Part shown: positions 27,943 through 36,408 of the stretch, in pieces
Layout: the number at the start of each line of letters is the position of its first letter
Numbering within the stretch: the first letter of the stretch is position 1
NCBI GenBank assembly: GCA_016218685.1
Contig: JACRDD010000007.1
Location: forward strand, 62,001 to 126,000
Direction of reading: 5' to 3'
DNA from: Desulfobacterales bacterium
GTDB taxonomy: Bacteria; Desulfobacterota; Desulfobacteria; Desulfobacterales; Desulfosarcinaceae
Length of the DNA stretch: 64,000 nucleotides
Translations under genes and position numbers: made by a program
The notes under the pieces: generated by a model
Database searches by the model: none
Seen by the model: the letters and a program-made list of their open reading frames with translations, nothing else
Told to the model about the DNA's origin: nothing

Positions 27943-29507
27943 CCTCAGGCGATCGCATTCTGGCCATCGACAACGGCACCCAGAGCCTCAAGGCCATGGT
28001 ATTCGATCTCGACGGCCGCATGCTGGCCAAGTCCCAGGTAGCCTTTCAGCCCTACGTCGCGCCCCAGCCGGGCTGGGCCGAACAGGCGCCGACACTCTTC
28101 TGGCAATCGCTGTGCGAGGCCTGCCAGCGCCTGTGGCAAGCGGACGCAACGCTTAAAGCTTCCCTAGCCGGCGTGGCCCTGACCACCCAGCGGGCCACCG
28201 TGGTCAACATGGGGGCCGACGGCCGGCCCCTGCGCCCGGCGATCTTATGGCTGGACCAGCGCAAGGCCCGCGGCCTGCCACCCCTGGGCGGCCTCTGGGG
28301 CTGGATCTTCCGCCTCGGCGGCTTGAGCGGCACGATCAATTACATCCGCGCCGAGGCCGAAGCCAACTGGCTGGCCCAGCACGACAGCGACGTGTGGCGC
28401 CGCACCCATAAATTCCTGCTGCTTTCCGGCTATCTCACTTTCCAGCTTGTGGGAGAGTATGTGGATTCGGTGGGCTGCCAGGTGGGCTATGTCCCCTTCG
28501 ACTACCACCGCCTGCGCTGGGCCAGCCGTTGGAACTGGCATTGGCGCTGCCTGCCGGCGACCCCCGATCTGCTGCCCGAGCTGAGACCGCCCGGCAGCGT
28601 GCTCGGCCGGATAACGGCCGCGGCCGCCGAGCAGACCGGCATTCCGGCCGGATTGCCCCTGGTGGCCGCGGCGGCCGACAAAGCCTGCGAAGTGATCGGC
28701 TCGGGGGCCCTGGCCAATCATATCGGCTGCCTGAGCTACGGCACCACGGCCACCATCAACGTGACCCACCGGCGCTACGTGGAGCCGATCAAAATGCTGC
28801 CGGCCTATCCGGCAGCGGTGCCCGGCCATTACAACGTGGAAGTAGAAGTCTATCGCGGCTACTGGATGGTCGAGTGGTTCAAGCAGCAATTCGGCCATCT
28901 GGAGCAGCAGGAGGCCGCGCGCCGGGGGGTGACCCCCGAGGCGCTTTTCGAAGGCTTGCTCGAGCAGGTGCCGCCGGGCGCCATGGGCTTGATGCTGCAA
29001 CCTTACTGGAGCCCCGGGCTCAAGTTTCCTGGGCCGGAAGCCAAGGGCGCGGTGATCGGCTTCGGCGACGTGCACACCCGCGCCCATCTCTACCGCGCCA
29101 TCCTCGAAGGCCTGGCCTATGCTTTGCGCGAAGGCCGGGAGCGCTTGGAGCAGCGCACCCGCACGCCCATCGCCACCTTGCGCGTCTCGGGCGGCGGCTC
29201 CCAGAGCGACCAGGCCCTGCAATTGACCGCCGACATCTTCGGCCTGCCCACGGCCCGGCCCCATCTGTACGAAACCGCCGGGCTGGGCGCGGCCATCGAT
29301 GCCGCCGTGGGCTTGGGCTTTTACGCCGATTTTACTTCGGCCGTGCAGGCCATGACCCACACCGGCAGACTCTTCGAACCCAACCCCGTGAACCAGCGCC
29401 AGTACGAGCGGCTCTACCGGGAAGTCTACAAGCAGATGTACAAACGGCTCCAGCCGCTCTACGAGAAGATCCGCGATATTACCGGGTACCCGCCGCATGG
29501 CGATTGA
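27939..29507 (+). CDS. FGGY-family carbohydrate kinase (glycerol kinase-like)
   Basis: A 522-residue sugar kinase. It starts [20 protein letters not shown], the phosphate-1 loop, and has the substrate region [14 protein letters not shown]. Both FGGY domains are present, with the adenosine motif [20 protein letters not shown] in the C-terminal half. It overlaps glpD by four bases, so glycerol or a related polyol is the likely substrate. It lacks typical GlpK landmarks such as the WNH/R motif, and an inserted segment around 95-125 is unusual. Substrate is therefore left open. Confidence 0.85.
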   Translation: MTSGDRILAIDNGTQSLKAMVFDLDGRMLAKSQVAFQPYVAPQPGWAEQAPTLFWQSLCEACQRLWQADATLKASLAGVALTTQRATVVNMGADGRPLRPAILWLDQRKARGLPPLGGLWGWIFRLGGLSGTINYIRAEAEANWLAQHDSDVWRRTHKFLLLSGYLTFQLVGEYVDSVGCQVGYVPFDYHRLRWASRWNWHWRCLPATPDLLPELRPPGSVLGRITAAAAEQTGIPAGLPLVAAAADKACEVIGSGALANHIGCLSYGTTATINVTHRRYVEPIKMLPAYPAAVPGHYNVEVEVYRGYWMVEWFKQQFGHLEQQEAARRGVTPEALFEGLLEQVPPGAMGLMLQPYWSPGLKFPGPEAKGAVIGFGDVHTRAHLYRAILEGLAYALREGRERLEQRTRTPIATLRVSGGGSQSDQALQLTADIFGLPTARPHLYETAGLGAAIDAAVGLGFYADFTSAVQAMTHTGRLFEPNPVNQRQYERLYREVYKQMYKRLQPLYEKIRDITGYPPHGD

Positions 29508-29524
29508 GAACGAGATTGTAGCAA

Positions 29525-30610
29525 TTATACCCGCGCGAATTTCGCCCGCTCTTTTTCGAAGGCCGCGACGATCTCGTCGGTCAGCGTCGGGCGCATCTGG
29601 GGCAGAATGCTTTGCAGGGTTGCGGTGTTGACCTTGTAATCCTTGTGGCCGGCCAACTCCTGTTCGAAGGCGAACTGGGCCACCTGCTGAAAGAAGTACT
29701 CGATGTCGGCGGGCGTGAAGCGCGCCGTACTTTCCACCAGCCAGGGGATATCGATGTCGCCGGCATTGATGCGGGCCAGGTAGTAGTTGAGAATCGTGCT
29801 GCGCTCGTCGTCGCTCAAACCGCCCACGGGGATGATGCAGTCGAAACGGCCAGGCCGCAGCAGGGCCGCGTCCAGTTGGCGGATGTAGTTGGTGGCGCAC
29901 ACCAGCAGGATGCGGTTGCCCTGGTTTTTGAGCAAGGGCACCTGCTTGAGCAGCTCGTTGGTGATGGATTTGTCCACCCGGTTGGCGCTGTCGCGGCTGC
30001 CGGCGATCTCCTCGAACTCGTCGATGAAGATCACGGCCTCTTCCAGGTTGCGGGCTTTTTCCATGATGGCGCGCAGGTTGGCGCCGACTTTCTCCAAGCC
30101 GTCCACCATGAGCATGCTGGGCACGATTTCGATGTAATACCAGGAGAGCACGCCGGCGATGGCCTTGACGAAGTGGGTTTTGCCCGTGCCCGGCGGGCCG
30201 AAGAAGATGATGGTCTTGGGCGGAATCACGCCGTGCTTTTCGGCCAGCAGCGGCTGGGTGAGCGGCAGGATGATGCGCCGCTGCACCAATTGCTTGGGCG
30301 GCTGGGAGTCGGAGATGGTGTCCCAGATGTGGCGGCCGATGGTCTGGGCGCCCAGGCTGCTGAGCAGGTCCTTGCGTTTGTAGGCCAGGTATTCGTCGAG
30401 GGCCTGCTCCATGTTGTCCACGAAATCCACGCAGGCCATGCGCAGCCCCACGTCGCGGGCAAGCTTTTCCGAGAGCAGCCATTTGTGCTTGAGAATTTTG
30501 GGCCACAAGTCCACGGCGATCGGCGGGTCGAACTTGACGCCGCTGATCTCGAAGATTTTGCTGACGCATACTTCGGGCGACGGCACTTCTACAAAATTGT
30601 CTTCCACCAT
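29525..30610 (-). CDS. AAA+ ATPase (FtsH/26S-like single AAA domain)
   Basis: A 361-residue protein with an N-terminal helical region (1-110) and one AAA domain. Walker A is FFGPPGTGKTHF, Walker B is AVIFIDEFEEI, sensor 1 is LLVCATNYI, and the arginine finger block is LDAALLRPGRFDCIIPV. No protease or membrane part is fused. The start at 30610 has GGGAGG at the right distance; codons upstream are not coding-like. It is convergent with the FGGY kinase. Such stand-alone ATPases remodel or activate partner proteins; the partner is unknown. Confidence 0.88.
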   Translation of the reverse strand: MVEDNFVEVPSPEVCVSKIFEISGVKFDPPIAVDLWPKILKHKWLLSEKLARDVGLRMACVDFVDNMEQALDEYLAYKRKDLLSSLGAQTIGRHIWDTISDSQPPKQLVQRRIILPLTQPLLAEKHGVIPPKTIIFFGPPGTGKTHFVKAIAGVLSWYYIEIVPSMLMVDGLEKVGANLRAIMEKARNLEEAVIFIDEFEEIAGSRDSANRVDKSITNELLKQVPLLKNQGNRILLVCATNYIRQLDAALLRPGRFDCIIPVGGLSDDERSTILNYYLARINAGDIDIPWLVESTARFTPADIEYFFQQVAQFAFEQELAGHKDYKVNTATLQSILPQMRPTLTDEIVAAFEKERAKFARV

Positions 30611-30780
30611 CCTGGACCTCCCTGGTAAAGCTGGGTGTTTGGGAACAAACGTGCCCATAATAGGGATAGTTGGCGGCCATGGCAAACCGTGCACCTTTCA
30701 CCCGCCCCGCCATCCCCCCTTGCGCCCGGGGCAAAAGCTGTTAGAATCCATGGCATTGAAGCGCTTGAAAGGACGAAACG

Positions 30781-32280
30781 ATGACGACCGATCCGGAAAA
30801 GTTCGACCTATGCATCCTGGGGGCCGGTCCGGGCGGATATGCCGGTGCCATCCGGGCCATCGATGCCGGCCGCAAGGTGTGCCTGGTGGAGGGGGACGAA
30901 ATCGGCGGCACGGGGGTCAAGTGGGGCGCGCTGGCCTCCAAGACCATGTGGGAACTGGCCAAGGACTACACCATCGCCTCCAAGACCGACCGCGGGTACC
31001 ATTGCCGCGACCTGAAGGTGGATTACCAGGCGGTGCGCGATACGGTGGTCACGGCGGTCAAGGAGAAGCAGTACCAGATGCTGTCGCAGTTGGAGACCTT
31101 TGCCCACGGCCGTTGGCAGGGGCCCGGCGCGGTCGTCTACCTGCGCGGCTGGGGCTCTTTCCGGGACGCCCACCACGTGGAAGTGGCGCTGGCCGGCGGG
31201 GGCCAGCGGGTGGTGGCGGCCGATCACTTCCTGATCTGCACCGGTTCCAAGCCGCGGCCCTTCCCCCACATCGCCGTGGACCAGACCCGCATCTTCGATT
31301 CGGACGGCATCCTGCGGCTGCAACGCTTTCCCCGGCGCCTGATGATCATCGGCGCCGGCGTCACCGGTTGCGAATACGCCACGATCTTCGCCAACTTCGG
31401 TCAGACCCAGGTGTTCCTGGCCGACCACCAGGAGCGGGTCATCCCCTACGAAGACGAAGATGTCAGCGAATACGTGAGCCACAACCTGGAGATGCGGGGG
31501 GTGAAGATCTTCCACTCCACCCAGTTGCGCGAGATCCTGCAAAAACCCGATCACCTGGAAGTGGTGCTGGACTTTGCCGACGGCCACGCCACGGTGGTGG
31601 AGGTGGACGCCGTACTGGTCTCCATCGGCCGGGACCCCAACATCCGGCACCTGAACCTGGCGGCGGCCGGCATCTTCCCGGACAAGGCCGGCTACCTGGA
31701 TTGCGATTCCGATGGCCGCGTGCGCGAGCACATCTACGCCGCCGGCGATGTCACCCATCGCCCGGCCCTGGTGAACATGGCGGTGATGGAGAGCCGCCAC
31801 GCGGTCAAGCACATGTTCCGCCTGCCCACCCAGGCCCTGACCTTTCCCAACATGTCCACGGTGATGTTCTTCTACCCGGCCGTGGCCGCCGTGGGCCTGC
31901 ACGAAAAGGAGTGCCGGCGGCGCCAGATTCCCTATCGCGTGGCCACCTACAGCAATGCGCTGCTGCCCCGAGCCATCGCCATGCGCGCCTCCAGCGGGTT
32001 CGTCAAAATCATCGTGCGCGACGACGAGTCCCAACGGATTCTGGGCATGCGCGCCGCCGGCCCCCAGGTCTCGAGCACGATCATGTCCATCGCCCTGCTC
32101 ATCGACCAGGAGAAGAACGCCCTCAACGTGCTCGAAGCCATGTTCCCCCACCCCACCATGTCCGAAAGCATTCAGGAGTGCTTGCGCCTGCTGCTCAACA
32201 AGTCGATCTATAAGCCCGAAGCCTTTCCGGACCTGCTGAGCATCCGGCGCTGGAGCCCGGACGAGGGGTTTGTGGCGTGA
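30781..32280 (+). CDS. Flavin disulfide reductase homologue without redox cysteines (SthA/Lpd-like)
   Basis: A 499-residue pyridine nucleotide-disulfide oxidoreductase. It has the FAD loop (LCILGAGPGGYAGAIRA), the NAD(P) loop (LMIIGAGVTGCEYATIFANF), the second FAD motif (HIYAAGDVTHRPALV) and the C-terminal dimer domain with HPTMSE. The usual active-site GGTCxxxxC is here GGTGVKWGALASK, so both redox cysteines are replaced (Gly45, Ala50). It cannot be a classical dihydrolipoamide dehydrogenase. The WGxxxSK wording is closest to soluble transhydrogenase SthA. A hydride-transfer role between nicotinamides or to a quinone is plausible. Confidence 0.88.
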   Translation: MTTDPEKFDLCILGAGPGGYAGAIRAIDAGRKVCLVEGDEIGGTGVKWGALASKTMWELAKDYTIASKTDRGYHCRDLKVDYQAVRDTVVTAVKEKQYQMLSQLETFAHGRWQGPGAVVYLRGWGSFRDAHHVEVALAGGGQRVVAADHFLICTGSKPRPFPHIAVDQTRIFDSDGILRLQRFPRRLMIIGAGVTGCEYATIFANFGQTQVFLADHQERVIPYEDEDVSEYVSHNLEMRGVKIFHSTQLREILQKPDHLEVVLDFADGHATVVEVDAVLVSIGRDPNIRHLNLAAAGIFPDKAGYLDCDSDGRVREHIYAAGDVTHRPALVNMAVMESRHAVKHMFRLPTQALTFPNMSTVMFFYPAVAAVGLHEKECRRRQIPYRVATYSNALLPRAIAMRASSGFVKIIVRDDESQRILGMRAAGPQVSSTIMSIALLIDQEKNALNVLEAMFPHPTMSESIQECLRLLLNKSIYKPEAFPDLLSIRRWSPDEGFVA

Positions 32281-32290
32281 TGCGGGTTCT

Positions 32291-32318
32291 GTAGAGACGC
32301 AAGATTTTGCGTCTCTAC
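32291..32318. repeat. Perfect 12-bp inverted repeat (GTAGAGACGCAA hairpin)
   Basis: GTAGAGACGCAA, a four-base spacer, and TTGCGTCTCTAC form a perfect hairpin. It overlaps the stop codon of the LysM gene and lies 10 bp past the reductase stop, so it sits at a convergent junction. It may act as a terminator stem for either gene. Sequences of the GTAGAGACGC type are known to recur as short dispersed palindromes in many bacterial genomes. Confidence 0.7.
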
Positions 32319-32890
32319 TCGAGGGTCTCCAGGGCCGGCGTCGATACTTCCCTCTGCGGATTGCCCGCGCCGGGCGGGGTTTCGATGGGGGCGAACAGTT
32401 CGGCTTCGGCTGGCGGGGTTTCGATGGGACCGAAGAGTTCGGTTCCGGTCCGCGGGGCCGGCGCGCCCTTTTTCCTCGCGACCGGGGCAGGCGGGACCGC
32501 TTTGGGCATCGCTTGGTGCGTGGTTACAATCTCGTCCGGAATCCGAATGGTGTCACCGATCTGGATCCGCTTGGGATCGATATCGGGATTGGCCTGGGCC
32601 AGGCGCACCCAGTTGTGGCTGCTTCCGGTGTACCAGCGGGCAATAGCGGCGAAGGTCTCGCCCGTCCCCTGGACCGTGTGGAGGAAGTATTTCGATTCCA
32701 GCGGCACCTGCGCGGCAACCAGCGGTGGGGAGGCGTTTTCGCGCGCCGATTTGGCGGCGGCAGACGGCACCGAAGACTGATGGGGGCTGGCGCTTGTCGT
32801 TGAAAAAATATGCCCGGTACAGGCCGACGCCCCCAAAAGAATCAAAGCCAGCAGGCAGGCGTGGCTTCCAAATTTAAGCTGTGGGTTCAT
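32315..32890 (-). CDS. LysM-domain lipoprotein
   Basis: A 191-residue protein. The lipoprotein signal is ACLLALILLGASAC, with the lipobox cysteine near residue 24. A Ser/Ala-rich linker follows. Residues about 68-120 are a LysM domain (FLHTVQGTGETFAAIARWYT, WVRLAQANPDID, IQIGDTIRIP). The C-terminus is Pro-rich with two similar segments ending in IETPP. It should bind peptidoglycan from the outer or inner membrane. It overlaps the end of the ATPase-TPR gene by four bases, so both belong to one operon, possibly an envelope assembly function. Confidence 0.87.
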   Translation of the reverse strand: MNPQLKFGSHACLLALILLGASACTGHIFSTTSASPHQSSVPSAAAKSARENASPPLVAAQVPLESKYFLHTVQGTGETFAAIARWYTGSSHNWVRLAQANPDIDPKRIQIGDTIRIPDEIVTTHQAMPKAVPPAPVARKKGAPAPRTGTELFGPIETPPAEAELFAPIETPPGAGNPQREVSTPALETLE

Positions 32891-34779
32891 CGCTCCTCCC
32901 GGCCGACGGCCTTGAGCTGTTTCAAATAGGCCTGGGCTTTTTGATTTTCCGGCCGGATGGCCACGGCCGCTTCCAGCGCCGCCAGGCTTTCTTGATGCTT
33001 GCCGATCTTATGCCGCACCACGGCCAGGTTAAAGAGCGCTTTGTCCAGGTAGTCGGGCTTCAAGTCCACGACCCGCATCAGCATCTCCTCGGCGGATGTG
33101 TACTTGCCGGTACTCGCGTAGATGTACCCCAGGTTGAAGGGGGCCTCGGCCGACCGGGGATCCAACTGAGCGGCTTTTTGGTAGTGCTCGAGGGCCTGGG
33201 CGTAATCCTTGGCGCGCATAGACATGTTACCCAGCTGGAGATGGGCGTTGGCGTTGTCCGGATCGACGGCGACGGCCTTGCGCAGCAACGCCTGGGCCTC
33301 GGCCGGCGATGTTTTCATCAGGTCACCGGCCCGTCCGACCAGGGCCCGGGCATAGAGCTTTCCGGTCTCGGCACTGCGTGCGGCCGTGGGACCACTGCCG
33401 GCTTCGAGCAGCGCCACGGCCGCTTTGTAATCCTGCTGGTCGAGCAAGGCGGCGGCCTTTTGCGGCGCGGACGGGGCGGTCGCGGCGGTCGGCGCCGCCT
33501 TCACCGTGGCAGGTGTGGAAGACGCCGCTGGGGCAACCTCCGCCGGGCCGGCGCGCGGAGCCGCATCGGTGTCCGCCGGTCGTGGTTGCGCGGGTACCGA
33601 ATAATTCGCCAGGGTGTATGCCTCTTTGGGCGCCGCTACGTTTGGGCCTTGCGCTTCGGTCGTCTCGGCCGTATCCGGTCCGGAGCGCACAAGGGCCATC
33701 CCCCCGAGCAAGAGCACGGCGGCCACGGCCGTGGCGGCGATCATCCGCGCGGATTTACGGTGCTTGGCGATGGCCCCAGGCAGAGAGCTCCTTGCGACGC
33801 GCGCCGCCGAGCGCAGCTTTTCGATCAGGTGGGTGGTCGCGGGTCGTTCATGCGTAAGGGCGGGGGCGTCTCCATTTTCTTCAACCGTTTCCGGCAAGCC
33901 CCGTGGGGCCGTTCGTGGTCCCCGCCGGCCCGCAAAGGCAACCGCTGGAATCTTTGCAATGGACGCGGTTATGGGATCGACACGGCTGATCTCCCGGGCG
34001 CACTCGTGGATAATCGCGGCGCCGATCGTCTTATTCTCCTTTACATAGCCGGTCAACAGCGCACGGTCGCACAGCTTGTTGATCACCCGGGGATAGCCCC
34101 GCGACAGCGCATGAATCGCTTCCAACGCCTGGGGTGTGAACAGCCGCGCCTCGGTGCCGGCCACCTTCAGCCGGTGGATGATATATTTTTCCGTATCGGC
34201 TTCCGCCAGCGGTCGCAGATGATAGAAAAGCGTAATTCGCTGTCTCAGGGCTCGGCAATCGGGAGAGCGCAGCTTGTGCAGCAACTCGGTCTGTCCGACG
34301 AAAAAGATATTGATCAGTTTGCGTCCGTCCTGCTCTATGTTGGAGAGCAGGCGGATCTCCTCCAACAGCTCCGTGGAGAGCCGGTGGGCCTCGTCGATGA
34401 CCAGCAGGACGCTTTTGGCCTGGGCATGCGAGCGTTGCAGAAAGTCTTTAAAAAAGTGCAGGCAATCGGCTTTGCTGGCGATTGCGGCCGTGGGATCGTA
34501 GATCCTGGCGATATAGGCGAGAAACTCATCGACCGCCAGCGTGGGATGGTTGAGGCTGGCCACGATCACCCGTTCATCCAAAGCGGTCAGCAGGGCATTG
34601 ACCAGCGTGGTCTTGCCCGTGCCCACGGCGCCGACCAACACCACATAGCCATTGCCTTCGGCAAGGCCGTATCTGAAGTTGGCCAGCGCCTCTTTGTGAT
34701 CGTCGCCCAGCCACAGAAAGCGCGGATCGGCGCTGATTTGAAACGGCTTGGCCGACAAGCGGTAATACGAAAGGTACAT
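32887..34779 (-). CDS. GspA/ExeA-like AAA ATPase with membrane segment and TPR C-terminus
   Basis: A 630-residue protein. Residues 1-270 are an ExeA-type ATPase (starts YYRLSAKPFQISADPRFLWL; Walker A VGAVGTGKTTLV; Walker B VLLVIDEAHRL). A transmembrane helix near 345-365 (MIAATAVAAVLLLGGMALV) leads to an Ala/Pro-rich linker and then four or more TPRs at 465-625 (NANAHLQLGNMSMRAKDYAQ, APFNLGYIYASTGKY). The layout fits GspA-type proteins that use ATP in the cytoplasm to assemble envelope complexes through peptidoglycan. The co-transcribed LysM lipoprotein supports this. The resemblance to phage MuB is only at superfamily level. Confidence 0.87.
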   Translation of the reverse strand: MYLSYYRLSAKPFQISADPRFLWLGDDHKEALANFRYGLAEGNGYVVLVGAVGTGKTTLVNALLTALDERVIVASLNHPTLAVDEFLAYIARIYDPTAAIASKADCLHFFKDFLQRSHAQAKSVLLVIDEAHRLSTELLEEIRLLSNIEQDGRKLINIFFVGQTELLHKLRSPDCRALRQRITLFYHLRPLAEADTEKYIIHRLKVAGTEARLFTPQALEAIHALSRGYPRVINKLCDRALLTGYVKENKTIGAAIIHECAREISRVDPITASIAKIPAVAFAGRRGPRTAPRGLPETVEENGDAPALTHERPATTHLIEKLRSAARVARSSLPGAIAKHRKSARMIAATAVAAVLLLGGMALVRSGPDTAETTEAQGPNVAAPKEAYTLANYSVPAQPRPADTDAAPRAGPAEVAPAASSTPATVKAAPTAATAPSAPQKAAALLDQQDYKAAVALLEAGSGPTAARSAETGKLYARALVGRAGDLMKTSPAEAQALLRKAVAVDPDNANAHLQLGNMSMRAKDYAQALEHYQKAAQLDPRSAEAPFNLGYIYASTGKYTSAEEMLMRVVDLKPDYLDKALFNLAVVRHKIGKHQESLAALEAAVAIRPENQKAQAYLKQLKAVGREER

Positions 34780-35252
34780 ATCCGATCCATCCTTTTATCC
34801 TTATATGGTCCTTGGGGCGTAATGGGCTGTTGAACGACCGTCGGCACACCATTCCGTGAACGGTGCATCGCGCGAAAGCCCTTGCAATGAGTCAAAAATG
34901 GTAACATTGCACCGGCGATTACCCGTGTGAGTGGCGCGATAGGCGAATCAAGCCATCAGTATACCCCGGCAGAGGAGGGATCATCCAAATCGAGAAGTCG
35001 AAAGCGAGCTGTCATCAGCGCAAGAGAAGAGGGTTCACAGCGCATCGGAAACTGAGCATGTGAAACACATATGCTCATGCGTGGACAACCTGTCAATACC
35101 GTTCGTCCATGAGGGGGGTTGAGAAACTAAACACCTGATAATTGAGAAACGGAGGTTTACGGTGGTTTCCAAAAGGGTGACGAGGGGGATTTTTTGGGGC
35201 CGATTTCAAACATGGTTTGATGTCTATTTTTGAGGTCAGTTTTGATGGTGGA
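34780..35252. other. Intergenic region holding the host-prophage boundary
   Basis: No supportable gene. Near 34861-34914 there are nested inverted repeats (CGGTGCA with TGCACCG; TGCAATG with CATTGCA, 15-bp spacer), within 140 bp of the ATPase gene start and probably part of its control region. An imperfect palindrome GAGCAT...ATGCTC lies at 35054-35076. From 35119 a spaced direct repeat suggests the left prophage end. Confidence 0.5.
35119..35150. repeat. Spaced direct repeats, candidate transposase-binding sites at the left end
   Basis: TTGAGAAAC occurs at 35119-35127 and again at 35142-35150, a 23-bp period (about two helical turns). Mu-type left ends carry similar spaced sites for the transposase. 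The assignment rests on position and spacing only. Confidence 0.35.
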
Positions 35253-35645
35253 TCATTCCTTGAACCATCCACCGGTGATCATTATTAAGGTAGAATACGA
35301 CGCGACGCTTTGATTGATATAAAGTTTTCTATTTATCTCATCATCCGGATCTCTTCTAAAGGCGTAATCGAGTTTATTTGTAAGCTCGATGGCGAACGGT
35401 TTTATGTCATCGGTGGTTTTTATTCCAGCAGCAATTGATGGTTTTAGCATACCTTTTTTTAAGGCGAGATAAAAAATATCGCCACAGGTGGCCAACTTGT
35501 TGGCGTAAGGGGCTTCCTGCCAATCAAGAGCACCAGCACTGTGAAGGGTTCCTCCGGTATACCACTTCTCGCCGGCCATACAATCCGAATACAATAGGGC
35601 AAAAAATAGAAAAACAGCCATTATGGGCACATGCAGCTTTTTCAT
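35253..35645 (-). CDS. Exported 130-residue protein at the prophage left edge
   Basis: Starts with a signal peptide (MKKLHVPIMAVFLFFALLYS, cleavage near CMA). The mature part WYTGGTLHSAGALDWQEAPY and NKLATCGDIFYLALKKG resembles small exported proteins found in prophages and beside immunity genes, but I cannot name the family with confidence. The ATG at 35645 follows GAGGTG. It is transcribed leftward, away from the repressor, and is AT-richer than the late genes. Its position between the left end and the repressor suggests a lysogeny-expressed accessory gene. Confidence 0.7.
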   Translation of the reverse strand: MKKLHVPIMAVFLFFALLYSDCMAGEKWYTGGTLHSAGALDWQEAPYANKLATCGDIFYLALKKGMLKPSIAAGIKTTDDIKPFAIELTNKLDYAFRRDPDDEINRKLYINQSVASYSTLIMITGGWFKE

Positions 35646-35766
35646 ATCGACACCTCTTTTAATAAGAAATGACAATAACAGAAGTTAATCCAGATACATT
35701 TCACCTTGCCGGCAACGCAGACCTTTATTTGATCGCATGGCATCGGATCGCCTGGTGCGCATGGTC

Positions 35767-36345
35767 TTAATGGTGGCCGTCGGAGGCTTTCCTGCGATCC
35801 TGGCCGGTTCGACGGTCTTGAGCACCCAGCGAGTTGGAGTCGGTATCAACTCTCCTGTCTGTATGGCGCCGATCCCCATACTGCGGCGATCTCTCGGCCG
35901 CATACCTCACCTGATCAACTGTGGCCTTGATGTAGGTCTCGATCCGCTTGAAAGTTTCATCATCGAGGCTTTCGAGTTCCTTTAACTGGCGGTTGATCTC
36001 ATATGCCCGCGGCTTGTCCTTAAAGCCCTTCACCAGTTCCATGTGTCGTAGCTCCACCACGTTGGAGGCCTGCGGTATTTCCTGGGGAGCTGGCGCAGGG
36101 GCGTCCTTTATATAAGGTGTTCCATTGCCGGTCAAAAACCAATCAGCAGAAAATCCATTTGCGGTTATTTTGGTAATAACCGTAACTGGGGCCTCTCTCT
36201 CACCCCTTTCATAATGCTGATAAGTGCTTAACGCCATTCCAAGCCGCTTAGACATATCCTTTTGAGATAATCCAAGAACGGAACGCATATATTTAAAGCG
36301 CTCCCCTAGTTCTTTTTGGGTTATTTCGCTTGACATACAATCCAT
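35767..36345 (-). CDS. XRE-type phage repressor
   Basis: A 192-residue repressor-like protein. Residues 8-70 are a helix-turn-helix of the XRE family (ELGERFKYMRSVLGLSQKDM, GMALSTYQHYERGEREAP), followed by ADWFLTGNGTPY, a block common in phage CI-like proteins. The C-terminal part is helical and then highly charged (DRRHTDRRVDTD); no LexA-type protease domain is seen. An alternative start is the ATG at 36336, three codons in. It is divergent from the Ner-like gene, and the rightward promoter overlaps its first codons, as expected for the lysogeny repressor. Confidence 0.85.
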   Translation of the reverse strand: MDCMSSEITQKELGERFKYMRSVLGLSQKDMSKRLGMALSTYQHYERGEREAPVTVITKITANGFSADWFLTGNGTPYIKDAPAPAPQEIPQASNVVELRHMELVKGFKDKPRAYEINRQLKELESLDDETFKRIETYIKATVDQVRYAAERSPQYGDRRHTDRRVDTDSNSLGAQDRRTGQDRRKASDGHH

Positions 36346-36358
36346 TCGCGGTTATCAG
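36330..36358 (+). promoter_or_regulatory. Rightward early promoter of the prophage
   Basis: A perfect -35 hexamer TTGACA (36330-36335), a 17-bp spacer and TATCAG (36353-36358) as a 4/6 -10 box. Transcription would start near 36365, upstream of the Ner-like gene. The -35 lies within the first codons of the repressor gene on the other strand, so repressor or Ner bound here could control both directions. Confidence 0.65.
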
Positions 36359-36408
36359 GTGTCCATATGAGTTCAAAAACTTTAATTCACAGTTTGGAGT
36401 TTAAAAAA

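Noticed and set aside
28245..30734. An 829-codon frame on the - strand covering the FGGY kinase and the AAA+ gene.
   Set aside because: It is a shadow of two well-supported genes in other frames and has no family resemblance.
32887..34779. The ExeA-like ATPase as the phage's B gene.
   Set aside because: It is leftward, has a membrane helix and TPRs, and is coupled to a LysM lipoprotein; a proper B-like gene exists at 40956.
36367..36408. Upstream start of the Ner-like protein at 36367.
   Set aside because: It would sit at the predicted transcription start; the ATG at 36409 has a better placed ribosome site.
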